Made by a program: the position numbers and the translations under genes
In this document: in pieces, positions 9,192 to 18,146 of the stretch
How positions within the stretch are numbered: position 1 is the first letter of the stretch
How the letters are laid out: every line of letters begins with the position of its first letter
The notes under the pieces: model-generated
Database searches by the model: none
Seen by the model: only the letters and a program-made list of their open reading frames with translations
What the model was told of the DNA's origin: nothing
Assembly: GCF_002251775.1 (NCBI RefSeq)
Contig: NZ_NOXX01000200.1
Location: 1-54,724 of the forward strand
DNA length: 54,724 bases
Source: Flavobacterium aurantiibacter
Lineage (GTDB): Bacteria; Bacteroidota; Bacteroidia; Flavobacteriales; Flavobacteriaceae
Direction of reading: 5' to 3'

Positions 9192-10433
9192 ATGAGGTCA
9201 CTCGTTTTTTTAATAGCTCTTTTTTGTTGCCTTTCTGCGACAGCACAGCGTCCGCGTGACACCATTTTTTCAGCTAAACTAAATGCTGATCGAACGTTTA
9301 CAGGATCGTTACCGCTTTCATACGGTCAGACAAAAGATAAAAAGTATCCTTTGTTATTGCTGCTCGACGGCGAATACTTATTTGATGTATTCGATGGAAA
9401 TTTTGCGTTCGGGAATTATTGGGATGATCTTCCCGAAGTAATTATAGTAGGTATCGATCAGAATAAAGAGAATCAGCGTGAGGCCGATTGCATGATGAAT
9501 CAAGAAGGTTTACCCGAAGAAACGGGTGCTGCATTTTTTGAATTTATAGGTGCCGAGCTCCTTCCTGCGCTCGAAAAACAATACCGCCTCTCGCCATTTA
9601 AAATCATCGCAGGGCACAACATTACTGCTGGTTTTATGAATCTTTTCCTTTATAAAGAAGATCCGTTGTTCAGTGGATATATTTCTATGGGAGCCGAGTT
9701 TGGCGAACAGATGATGGAGCGAATTCCGGTTATGCTAAAAACAGCTAAAAAACCCATATTCTACTACCACTCAAGCGCCGATGGTGACCTGAAACACAAC
9801 CTGAAAGGCATTCAAACACTCGATGGCAACATAAAAACAATTCTAAATTCTAATATCAATTACCGATACGACGAATTCAAAGGCGCGTCGCATTACAGTT
9901 TGGTTGCCTATTCTGTACCAAATGCCATTTATCACATCTTTTCAAGTTATCAACCTATTAGCAAAACCGAGTTCGATGAAAAACTCGTAAAGCTCGAAAG
10001 CGGCTATGTAGATTACCTGGTGAAAAAATACGAAACCATCAATAAAGCATACGGCGCTAAAATGGCCATTCGAATTACCGATTTCAAAGCTGTAGAAGCT
10101 GCTATTTTAAAGAATAAAGCTTACGCAGAATTTGAAAAGCTGGCCGCCTTATCTCGAAAAGCTTACCCAAAATCGATGTTAAGCGCCTATCATATGGGTA
10201 TGTTTTACGAAAAAACAGGCGATTTTAAAAAAGCACTTAAAGCCTACCAAGCTGGTTTTTCGCTCGATGCCATCGGTGACCTGACCAAAGATTTTATTGT
10301 TGAGAAGGTTGAGGAAATGAAGCAAGGGGCAAGTGCTAAAAAAGCTGCCGCTGCAGAACCAGAACCCGAACCAACACCAACCGAAACTACCGAACCAGCA
10401 AAAGAAGAGCAACCTGCAACCGAAAAACCCTAA
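9192..10433 (+). CDS. Secreted alpha/beta-hydrolase-fold protein with TPR and Pro/Glu-rich tail; nucleophile replaced
   Basis: A 413-residue exported protein. The signal peptide is MRSLVFLIALFCCLSATAQ; a GTG two codons upstream is possible, but the ATG at 9192 gives the standard signal peptide. Residues of about 25-265 resemble the esterase D/enterochelin-esterase-like family: PLLLLLDGEYLF, VIIVGIDQN, and the elbow region FKIIAGHNITAGFM. The usual elbow is GHSxGG, so the nucleophile position holds Asn, and the protein is probably not a serine hydrolase. Near residues 310-370 there is a TPR-like pair (MGMFYEKTGDFKKALKAYQA). The C terminus is a low-complexity Pro/Glu/Thr tail. Its stop overlaps the radA ATG by one base, so translation may be coupled. 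Confidence 0.75.
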   Translation: MRSLVFLIALFCCLSATAQRPRDTIFSAKLNADRTFTGSLPLSYGQTKDKKYPLLLLLDGEYLFDVFDGNFAFGNYWDDLPEVIIVGIDQNKENQREADCMMNQEGLPEETGAAFFEFIGAELLPALEKQYRLSPFKIIAGHNITAGFMNLFLYKEDPLFSGYISMGAEFGEQMMERIPVMLKTAKKPIFYYHSSADGDLKHNLKGIQTLDGNIKTILNSNINYRYDEFKGASHYSLVAYSVPNAIYHIFSSYQPISKTEFDEKLVKLESGYVDYLVKKYETINKAYGAKMAIRITDFKAVEAAILKNKAYAEFEKLAALSRKAYPKSMLSAYHMGMFYEKTGDFKKALKAYQAGFSLDAIGDLTKDFIVEKVEEMKQGASAKKAAAAEPEPEPTPTETTEPAKEEQPATEKP

Positions 10434-11794
10434 TGGCTAAGACAAAAACAGCTTTTTTTTGTCAGAATTGTGGTGCGCAATATGTAAAATGGCAAGGACA
10501 ATGCACCGCTTGTAAGTCGTGGAATACCTTGGTTGAAGAGCGCATAGCCACGACCGAAGCACCTGCTTGGAAGCCCGCGGCAGATAAGAAAGTAACCGTT
10601 GATAAACCGGTACTCGTTTCCGAAGTAATTGCGCAAGATGTTTACCGCTTAAATACCGGCGATCAAGAGCTTAATCGGGTTTTAGGCGGAGGCTTAGTAC
10701 CCGGATCATTAACTCTGTTAGGCGGTGAACCCGGAATTGGAAAAAGTACTTTACTACTACAAATAGCCTTGCGTTTACCATACAAAACGCTTTACGTTTC
10801 GGGCGAAGAAAGCAAACAACAAATAAAAATGCGCGCGGAACGTATTGGTACGGATTATCAAAATTGTTACCTGCTTTCGCAAACGCAAACGCAGGAAATC
10901 TTTGAGCAAATCAAAATACTGCAACCCGATATCGTCATCATCGACTCGATTCAAACGCTACAAACTGAAGTACTCGATTCGGCGCCAGGAAGTGTCGGAC
11001 AAATTCGGGAAACTACCGCAGAACTGATTCGATTTGCCAAAGAATCGAACACACCAGTACTTTTAATCGGACATATCACCAAAGACGGAACCATAGCTGG
11101 GCCAAAAATCTTGGAACACATGGTTGATACGGTTTTGCAATTCGAAGGCGACAGGCATCATATTTACCGAATTCTACGCGCCTTGAAAAATCGTTTTGGC
11201 TCGACCGCAGAGTTGGGCATTTACGAAATGATTGGCAGTGGCATGCGCGAAGTTACCAACCCAAGCGAACTATTACTTTCGCACCGCGACGACGCATTGT
11301 CTGGTACGGCTGTTGCCTGTGCTTTAGAAGGCATGCGCCCAATAATGATCGAGGTACAAAGTTTAGTAAGTACCGCAGTTTACGGAACGCCTCAACGCAG
11401 CACAACGGGCTATAACGCTAAACGTTTGAACATGATTTTAGCGGTTTTGGAAAAACGATCGGGCTTTAAACTGGGTGCAAAAGATGTGTTCTTAAACATA
11501 ACCGGCGGCTTAACGCTTGAAGATCCAGCGATCGATTTGGCGGTGGTTGCCGCTGTTTTATCATCTAACGACGACATTCCGCTGCCGAAAAACGTTTGTT
11601 TTGCTGGCGAAGTTGGCCTTTCAGGAGAAATCAGACCAGTGAGTAGGTTAGAACAACGCGTTCAGGAAGCTTCCAAACTTGGATTTAGTACAATATTTGT
11701 ATCTTCACACAGCAAGATCAGCGCAACACACGCCGGAATAGAAATTGTTCGGGTCGGAAAAATTGAAGACCTGGCAACGGCATTATTTGGCTGA
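10433..11794 (+). CDS. radA: DNA repair/recombination ATPase RadA
   Basis: RadA (Sms) is a RecA-related helicase that drives branch migration of recombination intermediates; cytosolic. The 453-residue protein shows a C4 zinc finger (Cys10, Cys13, Cys24, Cys27), Walker A GEPGIGKST at about 98-106, Walker B DIVIIDSIQT, the diagnostic KNRFG motif near residue 250, and a C-terminal Lon-protease-like domain (NITGGLTLEDPAIDLAV, FAGEVGLSGEIRPV). Length is normal. It overlaps the preceding gene by one base (TAATG) and is followed by the transglycosylase gene 13 bp downstream. Confidence 0.97.
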   Translation: MAKTKTAFFCQNCGAQYVKWQGQCTACKSWNTLVEERIATTEAPAWKPAADKKVTVDKPVLVSEVIAQDVYRLNTGDQELNRVLGGGLVPGSLTLLGGEPGIGKSTLLLQIALRLPYKTLYVSGEESKQQIKMRAERIGTDYQNCYLLSQTQTQEIFEQIKILQPDIVIIDSIQTLQTEVLDSAPGSVGQIRETTAELIRFAKESNTPVLLIGHITKDGTIAGPKILEHMVDTVLQFEGDRHHIYRILRALKNRFGSTAELGIYEMIGSGMREVTNPSELLLSHRDDALSGTAVACALEGMRPIMIEVQSLVSTAVYGTPQRSTTGYNAKRLNMILAVLEKRSGFKLGAKDVFLNITGGLTLEDPAIDLAVVAAVLSSNDDIPLPKNVCFAGEVGLSGEIRPVSRLEQRVQEASKLGFSTIFVSSHSKISATHAGIEIVRVGKIEDLATALFG

Positions 11795-11807
11795 TAGCGT
11801 TATTGTT

Positions 11808-13781
11808 ATGAAAATCTCGAAAAAATTTATATACCGATCGCTGTTGGTGATTCTAATTGCATGTCTCGTTATCGTAGGCTGTATTTTCGCATTCCGCCAG
11901 CAAATTCTCGATAAAGTTATTGCGAAAGCCAAGCAAAAATGCAAGACCGAATACCAAGCCGAACTTCATTTAAAAGCGGCGACATTCACAGGATTGACAA
12001 CAGTTGAAGTTTCCGAATTTTCGATTGTTCCGACGGGAAAAGACACCTTAATTTCGGTAGATCGTGTGGAGGCAAAAGCCGCACTATTTCCCATATTCTT
12101 AGGAAATTTACAACTCGATTTTTTGCATTTAAAGAAAGGAAAGCTGCAACTAATTACTACGGCAACGGGCAGCAATTTCGAAACGTTTTTAAAAAGCAAA
12201 AACGAGGTTTCCAGCGTTGAAACTAGCTCGGAAACCGATGTGAATTATGCGCGTAAGCTCGACAAACTCAGTTCGGTTTTTTTAAATCTCATTCCTACGC
12301 AATTAAACCTCTCCAATTTTCAAGTAATTGTAAACGATAAAGGAAAACAAGCCTTAATTAATGTACGCACTCTTGCGATCGACGATGAAGAATTGCAGTC
12401 GGAAATTGCCGTAAAAACCAATACGTTCGAGCAAATCTGGACGATTAATGGCGAAGCTGATCCGCGCGACCGAAAAGCCGATTTGGTTTTTACAACTTCT
12501 GATCCTGCCGGCGTGAAACTTCCGTATTTCGACGAGCGATTTCAGTTGCAGTCGTCGTTTAAAAGTGCACGACTACAAATCGAAGACATCGACACGGAAG
12601 ACGGTAACTTTTACATTCAAGGCTATTCGGAATTGGTGGGTTTACGGGTAAATCAGCCAAAAATTGCAATCGATACGGTGTACATTCCGAAATTAAACAG
12701 TACGTACAAATTTGTGGTAGGACCTAAGTTTGTAGCGATCGACAGCAGTACAACAGCCAAGATAAACAACATTAGTTTTAAACCGTATGTGAAATTAGAT
12801 TTTGAAACGGATACCATTTTCGACATGAAAGTTTCGATTCCGAAAATGCAGGCACAAGCGTTCTTGAATTCGCTACCTGTGGCACTGTTTCCAAATACGG
12901 TGGGTATGAAAGCCAGTGGAAGTTTCGCGTATAAACTCAATTTCCATTTCAATAAGAACAACTTAAAAGACGTGGTTTTTGAGAGCAATCTCGACCGCGA
13001 GAATCTTAAAATAATCAGTTACGGCAAAGCGGATATTCCGAAGATTAATAGCGTTTTTGCTTACAGTGCTATAGAAAACGGTAAACGCCAACGCGAGATT
13101 ATTGTTGGTCCGGAAAATCCGAATTTTACACCTTTAGATGGAATTGCGCCGGAGTTGAAAAGCGCGGTTTTAACTTCGGAAGATCCTTCGTTTTTCTCGC
13201 ACAAAGGATTTGTCACTGAAGCCTTTAAACAATCGATTGTAAAGAACTTTAAGACCAAGAAGTTTTCTCGAGGCGGCAGCACAATAAGTATGCAATTGGT
13301 GAAGAATGTGTTTCTGACGCGGCAGAAAACGCTTGCGCGGAAGTTGGAAGAGATTTTGCTGGTGTATATTTTAGAGAATAACCGCATTGTTTCGAAAAGC
13401 AGAATGTTGGAAGTGTATTTTAACATCATTGAATGGGGACCCAATGTGTACGGAATTGGCGAAGCGAGTAGGTTTTACTTTCAGAAATCGCCGGCGAATT
13501 TGACGGTCGATGAATGCATCTTTTTGGCGGGAATTATTCCGAGTCCGAAGAAGTTTAATTGGCAATTTAATAGCCAAGGTGAGTTGAAACCGTACGTTCG
13601 AAAACAACACGAGTTTATTAAATCGTTGATGATACGTCGCGGATTGTACCGCAGTGCCGACAGTTTAGGAGGTTACGGCGGCATTCGAATTAGCGGCCCG
13701 GCGTCGGGTTATATAAAAATTGCCAAAGAAGTTGATTCGACGGCGGTTGATAGTTTAGAAATAGAAGAATTTGAATTTTAA
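11808..13781 (+). CDS. GT51 peptidoglycan transglycosylase with AsmA-like N-terminal region
   Basis: A 657-residue inner-membrane protein with one N-terminal anchor (SLLVILIACLVIVGCIFAF). Residues of about 40-430 are beta-rich and AsmA/DUF748-like. Residues of about 440-625 are a glycosyltransferase family 51 domain that polymerises lipid II into glycan strands. Its motifs are SEDPSFFSHKGF (catalytic Glu near 456), RGGSTISMQLVKNVFL, LARKLEEILL, and YFNIIEWGPNVYGIGEASRFYF. There is no transpeptidase domain. In-frame codons extend into radA (to 11745), but the ATG at 11808 gives the short basic leader MKISKK before the anchor. Ends before a strong terminator. Confidence 0.9.
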   Translation: MKISKKFIYRSLLVILIACLVIVGCIFAFRQQILDKVIAKAKQKCKTEYQAELHLKAATFTGLTTVEVSEFSIVPTGKDTLISVDRVEAKAALFPIFLGNLQLDFLHLKKGKLQLITTATGSNFETFLKSKNEVSSVETSSETDVNYARKLDKLSSVFLNLIPTQLNLSNFQVIVNDKGKQALINVRTLAIDDEELQSEIAVKTNTFEQIWTINGEADPRDRKADLVFTTSDPAGVKLPYFDERFQLQSSFKSARLQIEDIDTEDGNFYIQGYSELVGLRVNQPKIAIDTVYIPKLNSTYKFVVGPKFVAIDSSTTAKINNISFKPYVKLDFETDTIFDMKVSIPKMQAQAFLNSLPVALFPNTVGMKASGSFAYKLNFHFNKNNLKDVVFESNLDRENLKIISYGKADIPKINSVFAYSAIENGKRQREIIVGPENPNFTPLDGIAPELKSAVLTSEDPSFFSHKGFVTEAFKQSIVKNFKTKKFSRGGSTISMQLVKNVFLTRQKTLARKLEEILLVYILENNRIVSKSRMLEVYFNIIEWGPNVYGIGEASRFYFQKSPANLTVDECIFLAGIIPSPKKFNWQFNSQGELKPYVRKQHEFIKSLMIRRGLYRSADSLGGYGGIRISGPASGYIKIAKEVDSTAVDSLEIEEFEF

Positions 13782-13832
13782 GTCAGTTTATTTGCAGCGA
13801 TACGTCTAGCACGCTGCTGCGTTAGGTGATGC

Positions 13833-13845
13833 AGCGAAAAGCCCG
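13833..13845 (+). repeat. Half copy of the hairpin repeat family
   Basis: AGCGAAAAGCCCG matches the left end (AGCGnAAAnCCCGAC) of the full repeats at 13996, 32712 and 39725. No matching right end follows before the terminator. Confidence 0.45.
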
Positions 13846-13870
13846 TAAAAAACCAAAACCAAGCAAATAA

Positions 13871-13908
13871 AAAAAGCCGTAGCGACCTAAGAAGCTACGG
13901 CTTTTTTT
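13871..13908 (+). terminator. Bidirectional Rho-independent terminator
   Basis: A 13-bp stem AAAAAGCCGTAGC / GCTACGGCTTTTT with a 10-base loop is flanked by A and T tracts, so it can end transcription from the transglycosylase gene on the plus strand and, in principle, transcripts on the minus strand. Confidence 0.85.
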
Positions 13909-13995
13909 GGATAGCTGTTTTAGATTTGAAACGTTAACTTAAACGCCTTTTGTTTAAAACAACTGGATTTGCTGGTTTTGGTTTTGCGGACTTGC

Positions 13996-14068
13996 AGCGA
14001 AAACACCGACCGCCGCTAATTATTCTCGTTTAGTGGCGAATGAAAGTTGCGGCGGGAACGCCCAAAAA
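13996..14068 (+). repeat. 73-bp hairpin repeat, copy A
   Basis: Left end AGCGAAAACACCGA, left arm CCGCCGC (14010-14016), right arm GCGGCGG (14049-14055), right end GGAACGCCCAAAAA. The arms are exact reverse complements. Ends and layout match copies at 32712-32784 and 39725-39793. It sits between two genes that converge on this spacer. Confidence 0.7.
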
Positions 14069-14077
14069 CCAAAAATA

Positions 14078-15040
14078 TTAAAACTCGTTAAGCGCCTTGC
14101 TTATTTCGTCGAGTTTTGGCGTTAAAATAATCTCGATTCGGCGGTTTTTCGACTTACCTTCGGCCGTTTCGTTGCTGGCAATAGGCGCATATTCACCACG
14201 TCCGGCGGCGGTAAGATTTTGCTTGTTGATGTTCTTGTTTTCGCCGAGAATATTCACGATAGCCGTTGCGCGTTTGGTAGATAAATCCCAATTGTTTTCG
14301 ATTTGTCCGACAGCGCCGGCAAATTTATCGGTATCGGTATGACCTTCGATAAGCACGCTGATATCCGGATTGGCGGCCAAAACTTTGCCAAGTTCGACAA
14401 CAGCCTTTTTACCTTCGGCGTTTACGGTCCAGCTTCCGGTTTGGAAAAGCAGTTTATTTTCCATGGAAACGTACACTTTTCCGTCGCGTTGCTCCACAGT
14501 TAAACCCTTGCCTTCGAAGGCGTTTAAGGCTTTTGAAAGCGACTCGCGCAGGCGTTTCATGTTGTTTTCTTTAGCCGAGATCAGTTGTTCGAGTTCGGCC
14601 ACGCGAGCCGAGCGTTCTTCGAAATCGGCTTTCAGTTTATTTAGTCGTTCTTGTTCGGCAGCTAGTGCTTTTTCTTTGGCTTCTAACTTAGCCAACAGAG
14701 CTCGGTTTTGCTCGAGATTCGACTTCAAAACCTCGTCGCTATTTTTTTCGAGAGCTGAATAGGAAGCCTGTAAGTTTTTGAGATTGGCGTTGGCCGCGCT
14801 TAAATCGGCCGCAAGTTTGTCGCGTTCGGCTTTCAATTTCTCCAATTCGGTTTGTTTTGAAGCTAAATCCTGATCGGCTTTATTTTTAGCTTCGGTAAGT
14901 TTTTCAAGATCGTCTTGAGTTTTGCGTTGTTCTTTTTTGAGTTCGGCGTACTTGTTTTCGAGGTCGGTGTACACTTTTTTAGACACGCAGCTCGTGCAGA
15001 GTGCAAGAATTAGAAATCCGGTTAAAATGGGTCTTTTCAT
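14078..15040 (-). CDS. OmpA family lipoprotein with long coiled coil
   Basis: A 320-residue outer-membrane-anchored, peptidoglycan-binding protein. The signal peptide MKRPILTGFLILALCTSC has a probable lipidated Cys18. Residues of about 25-175 are a continuous Lys/Glu/Leu/Ala-rich coiled coil (heptad repeats). Residues of about 195-310 are an OmpA C-terminal domain: VLIEGHTDTD, LSTKRATAIVNIL and GRGEYAPIASN, then SKNRRIEIILTPK, the classic peptidoglycan-binding NRRxE motif. It probably bridges the outer membrane and cell wall. It lies 40 bp downstream of xth on the same strand and may share its promoter. Confidence 0.92.
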   Translation of the reverse strand: MKRPILTGFLILALCTSCVSKKVYTDLENKYAELKKEQRKTQDDLEKLTEAKNKADQDLASKQTELEKLKAERDKLAADLSAANANLKNLQASYSALEKNSDEVLKSNLEQNRALLAKLEAKEKALAAEQERLNKLKADFEERSARVAELEQLISAKENNMKRLRESLSKALNAFEGKGLTVEQRDGKVYVSMENKLLFQTGSWTVNAEGKKAVVELGKVLAANPDISVLIEGHTDTDKFAGAVGQIENNWDLSTKRATAIVNILGENKNINKQNLTAAGRGEYAPIASNETAEGKSKNRRIEIILTPKLDEISKALNEF

Positions 15041-15080
15041 AAATCGTGTTTGTGAAATAGTAGAATCGCTTTCGCGGAAA

Positions 15081-15845
15081 TTAATTTAAGATTTGTAAAG
15101 ATACGGGACAGTGGTCGCTGTGCACGGCGTCGGGATGAATTTGTGCTCCGAGCAGTTTGTTTTCGAGATTCTCGGTAGCCAACAGGTAATCAATACGCCA
15201 ACCTTTGTTGTTTGTACGGGCGTTGGCGCGGTAGCTCCACCACGAGTAGTTGTGTGGTTCTTTAACGAAATGCCGGAAGGTGTCGATGAAGCCTGTTTTG
15301 AGAAATCCGTCGAGCCAGGCACGTTCTTCGGGCAAGAATCCAGAAACCGTTGCATTTCGAATAGGGTCGTGAATATCGATTGCTTGATGGCAAATGTTGT
15401 AATCGCCGCCAATAATTAAGTTCGGGATTTCGTTTCGCAAATTGCTAATGTAGTTTTGAAACAATCGCATGTATTCGAACTTATGATCGAGACGGTCGGT
15501 GTTGGTTCCCGAAGGTAAGTACAGGCTCATCACGGAAAAGCCATTGAAATCGGCACGAATATTTCGCCCTTCGTTGTCCATGTGTGCAATTCCAGTTCCT
15601 TTAACGACTTGTAAAGGTTCGTGTTTGCTGATAATTCCTACGCCGCTGTAGCCTTTTTTTTGAGCGGGAAAGAAATAGCAATATTTATAGCCAATTTGTT
15701 GGAAGGCTTCGATGGGAATTTGGTCTTCGGTGGCTTTTATTTCTTGGAAACACACAATATCGGCTTCAGACTGCTTTAACCAATCGAGCAAACCTTTGGT
15801 TATTGCGGCGCGAATGCCGTTTACATTGTAGGAAACTATTTTCAT
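15081..15845 (-). CDS. xth: Exodeoxyribonuclease III (AP endonuclease)
   Basis: Repairs abasic sites and trims 3' blocked ends; cytosolic, Mg-dependent. The 254-residue protein has all signatures of the EEP-fold ExoIII family: MKIVSYNVNGIRAA, IVCFQEIKA (metal-binding Glu), YSGVGIISK, GGDYNICHQAIDIHDP, and the final SDHCPVSLQI with the catalytic His. Length is normal. A TACATTTG -7 box lies about 18 bp upstream of the ATG. The neighbour downstream is the OmpA lipoprotein; no functional link is evident. Confidence 0.96.
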   Translation of the reverse strand: MKIVSYNVNGIRAAITKGLLDWLKQSEADIVCFQEIKATEDQIPIEAFQQIGYKYCYFFPAQKKGYSGVGIISKHEPLQVVKGTGIAHMDNEGRNIRADFNGFSVMSLYLPSGTNTDRLDHKFEYMRLFQNYISNLRNEIPNLIIGGDYNICHQAIDIHDPIRNATVSGFLPEERAWLDGFLKTGFIDTFRHFVKEPHNYSWWSYRANARTNNKGWRIDYLLATENLENKLLGAQIHPDAVHSDHCPVSLQILN

Positions 15846-15863
15846 TTTATCGGGTTAACGTTT

Positions 15864-15871
15864 CAAATGTA
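15864..15871 (-). promoter_or_regulatory. -7 promoter box for xth
   Basis: Minus strand reads TACATTTG, matching TAnnTTTG, about 18 bp before the xth ATG. No clear -33 element. Confidence 0.5.
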
Positions 15872-16038
15872 TTAAATTCGAATGAGTCGGCACGATACTC
15901 TTAAATGGGTTCTTGTTAAACTTCTCAAAAAAAGCTGCTTTAAAAAAATAGCGGTAATTACAGAGCTTGATCGTGAGTTTGTTGGCAGAATATGCGTTCG
16001 AAGTAGCTTATAAAAGTACCTGCCTAATCATTATTTTC

Positions 16039-16046
16039 TATATTTG
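16039..16046 (+). promoter_or_regulatory. -7 promoter box for the aminolipid acyltransferase gene
   Basis: TATATTTG matches TAnnTTTG. It overlaps an in-frame TTG at 16044, so the ATG at 16068 must be the real start, with a short leader of about 15 bases. Confidence 0.6.
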
Positions 16047-16067
16047 TTCGGAACAAATGAAACTAAA

Positions 16068-17873
16068 ATGGGGCTGGTTACTGCCAAAGAAGTTGCTAAA
16101 GCTATAAAGACGGATAAGTACGGTTTTTTGGGTACTTTTTCGGGCTGGTTGCTTATGAAAACACTGCAAATCAGCAGGCTTAATACTATTTACGACCGCA
16201 ACAAACATTTAAAAGACGTTGCTTTTTTGAACGCCATTTTAGATCAGTTAGAAATAAAATTCGACATTCCCGACGAGGATTTGAAGCGCATACCTAAAGA
16301 AGGAGCGTACGTTACAATAAGTAATCATCCGCTTGGTGGTGTTGATGGTATTTTGTTGTTGAAGCTCATGTTAGAGCGCGAGCCGAATTTCAAAATTATA
16401 GCCAATTTTTTATTACACCGCATTGAGCCGCTGAAGCCCTTCATTATGCCGGTTAATCCGTTTGAAAATCATAAAGACGCGAAATCGAGTGTGGTTGGGT
16501 TGAAGGAAACGCTTCGTCATTTAAGCGATGGCAAACCTTTGGGAATGTTTCCAGCTGGAGAAGTATCGACGTACAGAGACGGCAAGTTAATGGTAGATAA
16601 AGCCTGGGAAGAAGGTGCTATTAAGGTAATTCGAAAAGCGCAAGTACCTGTGGTTCCTATTTATTTCCATGCGAAGAACAGTCGGTTTTTCTATATGTTA
16701 TCGAAGTTAGGCGATACATTACGTACTGCGAAATTACCTTCGGAGCTGTTTTCGCAGAAAGATCGTGTGATTAAGGTTCGCATTGGCAAGCCCATTTCGG
16801 TTGCTGAGCAAAATGAGTACAAATCGTTAGAAGAATACTCCGAATTTTTACGTAAGAAGACGTATATGTTGGCAAATCCGTTTGAAAAAGAAAACAGCGG
16901 AATTGCGCCAGCACAATTAAAGATAGCGCCAAAACCCAAGCAAATTACAAATGCGGCTAGCAGTGAGAAAATGGCTGCTGAAGTAGAAATGCTGCGACAA
17001 ACCAACTGCCGTTATCTGCAAAGCAAGAATTACGAAGTTTTTTTCACGAAAGCTGACAAGATTCCGAATTTGTTACATGAAATTGGTCGTTTGCGGGAAA
17101 TAACTTTCCGTGAGGTTGGTGAAGGGACCAATCAATCGACAGATTTAGACAAGTACGATAAATATTACTACCACATGTTTTTGTGGGATGCCGATACACA
17201 GCAAATTGCTGGTGCATACCGTATGGGCTTGGGTTCGGAGATTTTTCCCAAGTACGGTTTCGAAGGTTTTTATTTGCACGAACTGTTCCGGTTTGAACCC
17301 GAGTTAAACGAAATGCTTGGAAAGTCGATCGAGATGGGACGCGCATTTATAGTTAAAGAGTACCAACAAAAACCGATGCCATTGTTTTTGCTTTGGAAAG
17401 GAATTATTCATACCACCTTGCATTATCCGGAGCACAATTATTTGATTGGTGGTGTGAGCATCAGCAATCAGTTTTCGAGTTTTTCGAAGTCGTTAATGAT
17501 CGAGTTCATGAAATCGAATTACTACGATCCGTATGTAGCACAGTATGTTCGCGCGAAGAAAGAATATAAGGTAAAGCTTAAAGATGCGGATAAAGATTTT
17601 ATTTTCGATGAAGCGGAGTCGGATTTAAACAAGTTTGATAAGATTATCGATGAGTTGGAGCCGGGCAATTTGCGCTTGCCGGTTTTGATTAAGAAGTACA
17701 TAAAGCAAAATGCAAAAGTTGTTGCGTTTAATGTGGATCCACAATTTAATAACGCTATAGATGGATTGATGTATATTCGCATAGCCGATATTCCAGAAAG
17801 CACCATGCGCCCCGTTATTGAAGAATTTCAGGCTGAACTAGAACGAAAACTTCACGAGAAAGGCAATTACTAA
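16068..17873 (+). CDS. Bifunctional O-/N-acyltransferase (OlsF-like aminolipid synthase)
   Basis: A 601-residue fusion. The N-terminal half (about 60-270) is a PlsC-like lysophospholipid acyltransferase with SNHPLGGVDG (the HxxxxxD variant of this branch) and GMFPAGEVST. The C-terminal half (about 315-520) is a GNAT-like domain of the ornithine/glycine-acyl transferase (hemolysin-like) family, with LREITFREVGEGTNQSTDLD, KYYYHMFLWD, AGAYRMGLG and ELFRFEPEL. In the known OlsF family the C-terminal domain N-acylates the amino acid with a 3-hydroxy fatty acid and the N-terminal domain then O-acylates it, giving ornithine or glycine lipids. Which amino acid is used here cannot be told. The start was chosen from the promoter position. 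Confidence 0.88.
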   Translation: MGLVTAKEVAKAIKTDKYGFLGTFSGWLLMKTLQISRLNTIYDRNKHLKDVAFLNAILDQLEIKFDIPDEDLKRIPKEGAYVTISNHPLGGVDGILLLKLMLEREPNFKIIANFLLHRIEPLKPFIMPVNPFENHKDAKSSVVGLKETLRHLSDGKPLGMFPAGEVSTYRDGKLMVDKAWEEGAIKVIRKAQVPVVPIYFHAKNSRFFYMLSKLGDTLRTAKLPSELFSQKDRVIKVRIGKPISVAEQNEYKSLEEYSEFLRKKTYMLANPFEKENSGIAPAQLKIAPKPKQITNAASSEKMAAEVEMLRQTNCRYLQSKNYEVFFTKADKIPNLLHEIGRLREITFREVGEGTNQSTDLDKYDKYYYHMFLWDADTQQIAGAYRMGLGSEIFPKYGFEGFYLHELFRFEPELNEMLGKSIEMGRAFIVKEYQQKPMPLFLLWKGIIHTTLHYPEHNYLIGGVSISNQFSSFSKSLMIEFMKSNYYDPYVAQYVRAKKEYKVKLKDADKDFIFDEAESDLNKFDKIIDELEPGNLRLPVLIKKYIKQNAKVVAFNVDPQFNNAIDGLMYIRIADIPESTMRPVIEEFQAELERKLHEKGNY

Positions 17874-18146
17874 AGGTGCGTTTACCTCAAAAATTGGTGA
17901 ATCATCCATTTTTTAAATCAATTAATGTAATTACCTGTTTATTAGGCAATCAATCATTTCTGTGATAAACGAATATACTTCATTGTTTTATTGTTCAAAA
18001 TACCGTTTTTACGACCTAATAATGTTAATTTTTTAAGAAAACTGCGATATATCACATCGAAACAAGTCTTTTAGTTGCAAAAAATAAATTTTCAAGTGAA
18101 TTAAATTGTTGTATGTTTGTGGTGAAATTTAAAACTTAAACTTTTT
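17874..18146. other. Non-coding spacer before ompA-like gene
   Basis: AT-rich spacer of 273 bp. Apart from the -7 box near its right end I see no gene, terminator or repeat. Confidence 0.6.
18112..18119 (+). promoter_or_regulatory. -7 promoter box for the OmpA-family porin
   Basis: TATGTTTG fits TAnnTTTG and lies 27 bp before the ATG at 18147. A TTG at 18075-18077 is too far away for a normal -33 element. Confidence 0.55.

Noticed and set aside
14097..14762. Long plus-strand frames opposite the coiled-coil OmpA lipoprotein
   Set aside because: They mirror the codon pattern of the real minus-strand gene and are Ser/Phe-rich shadows.
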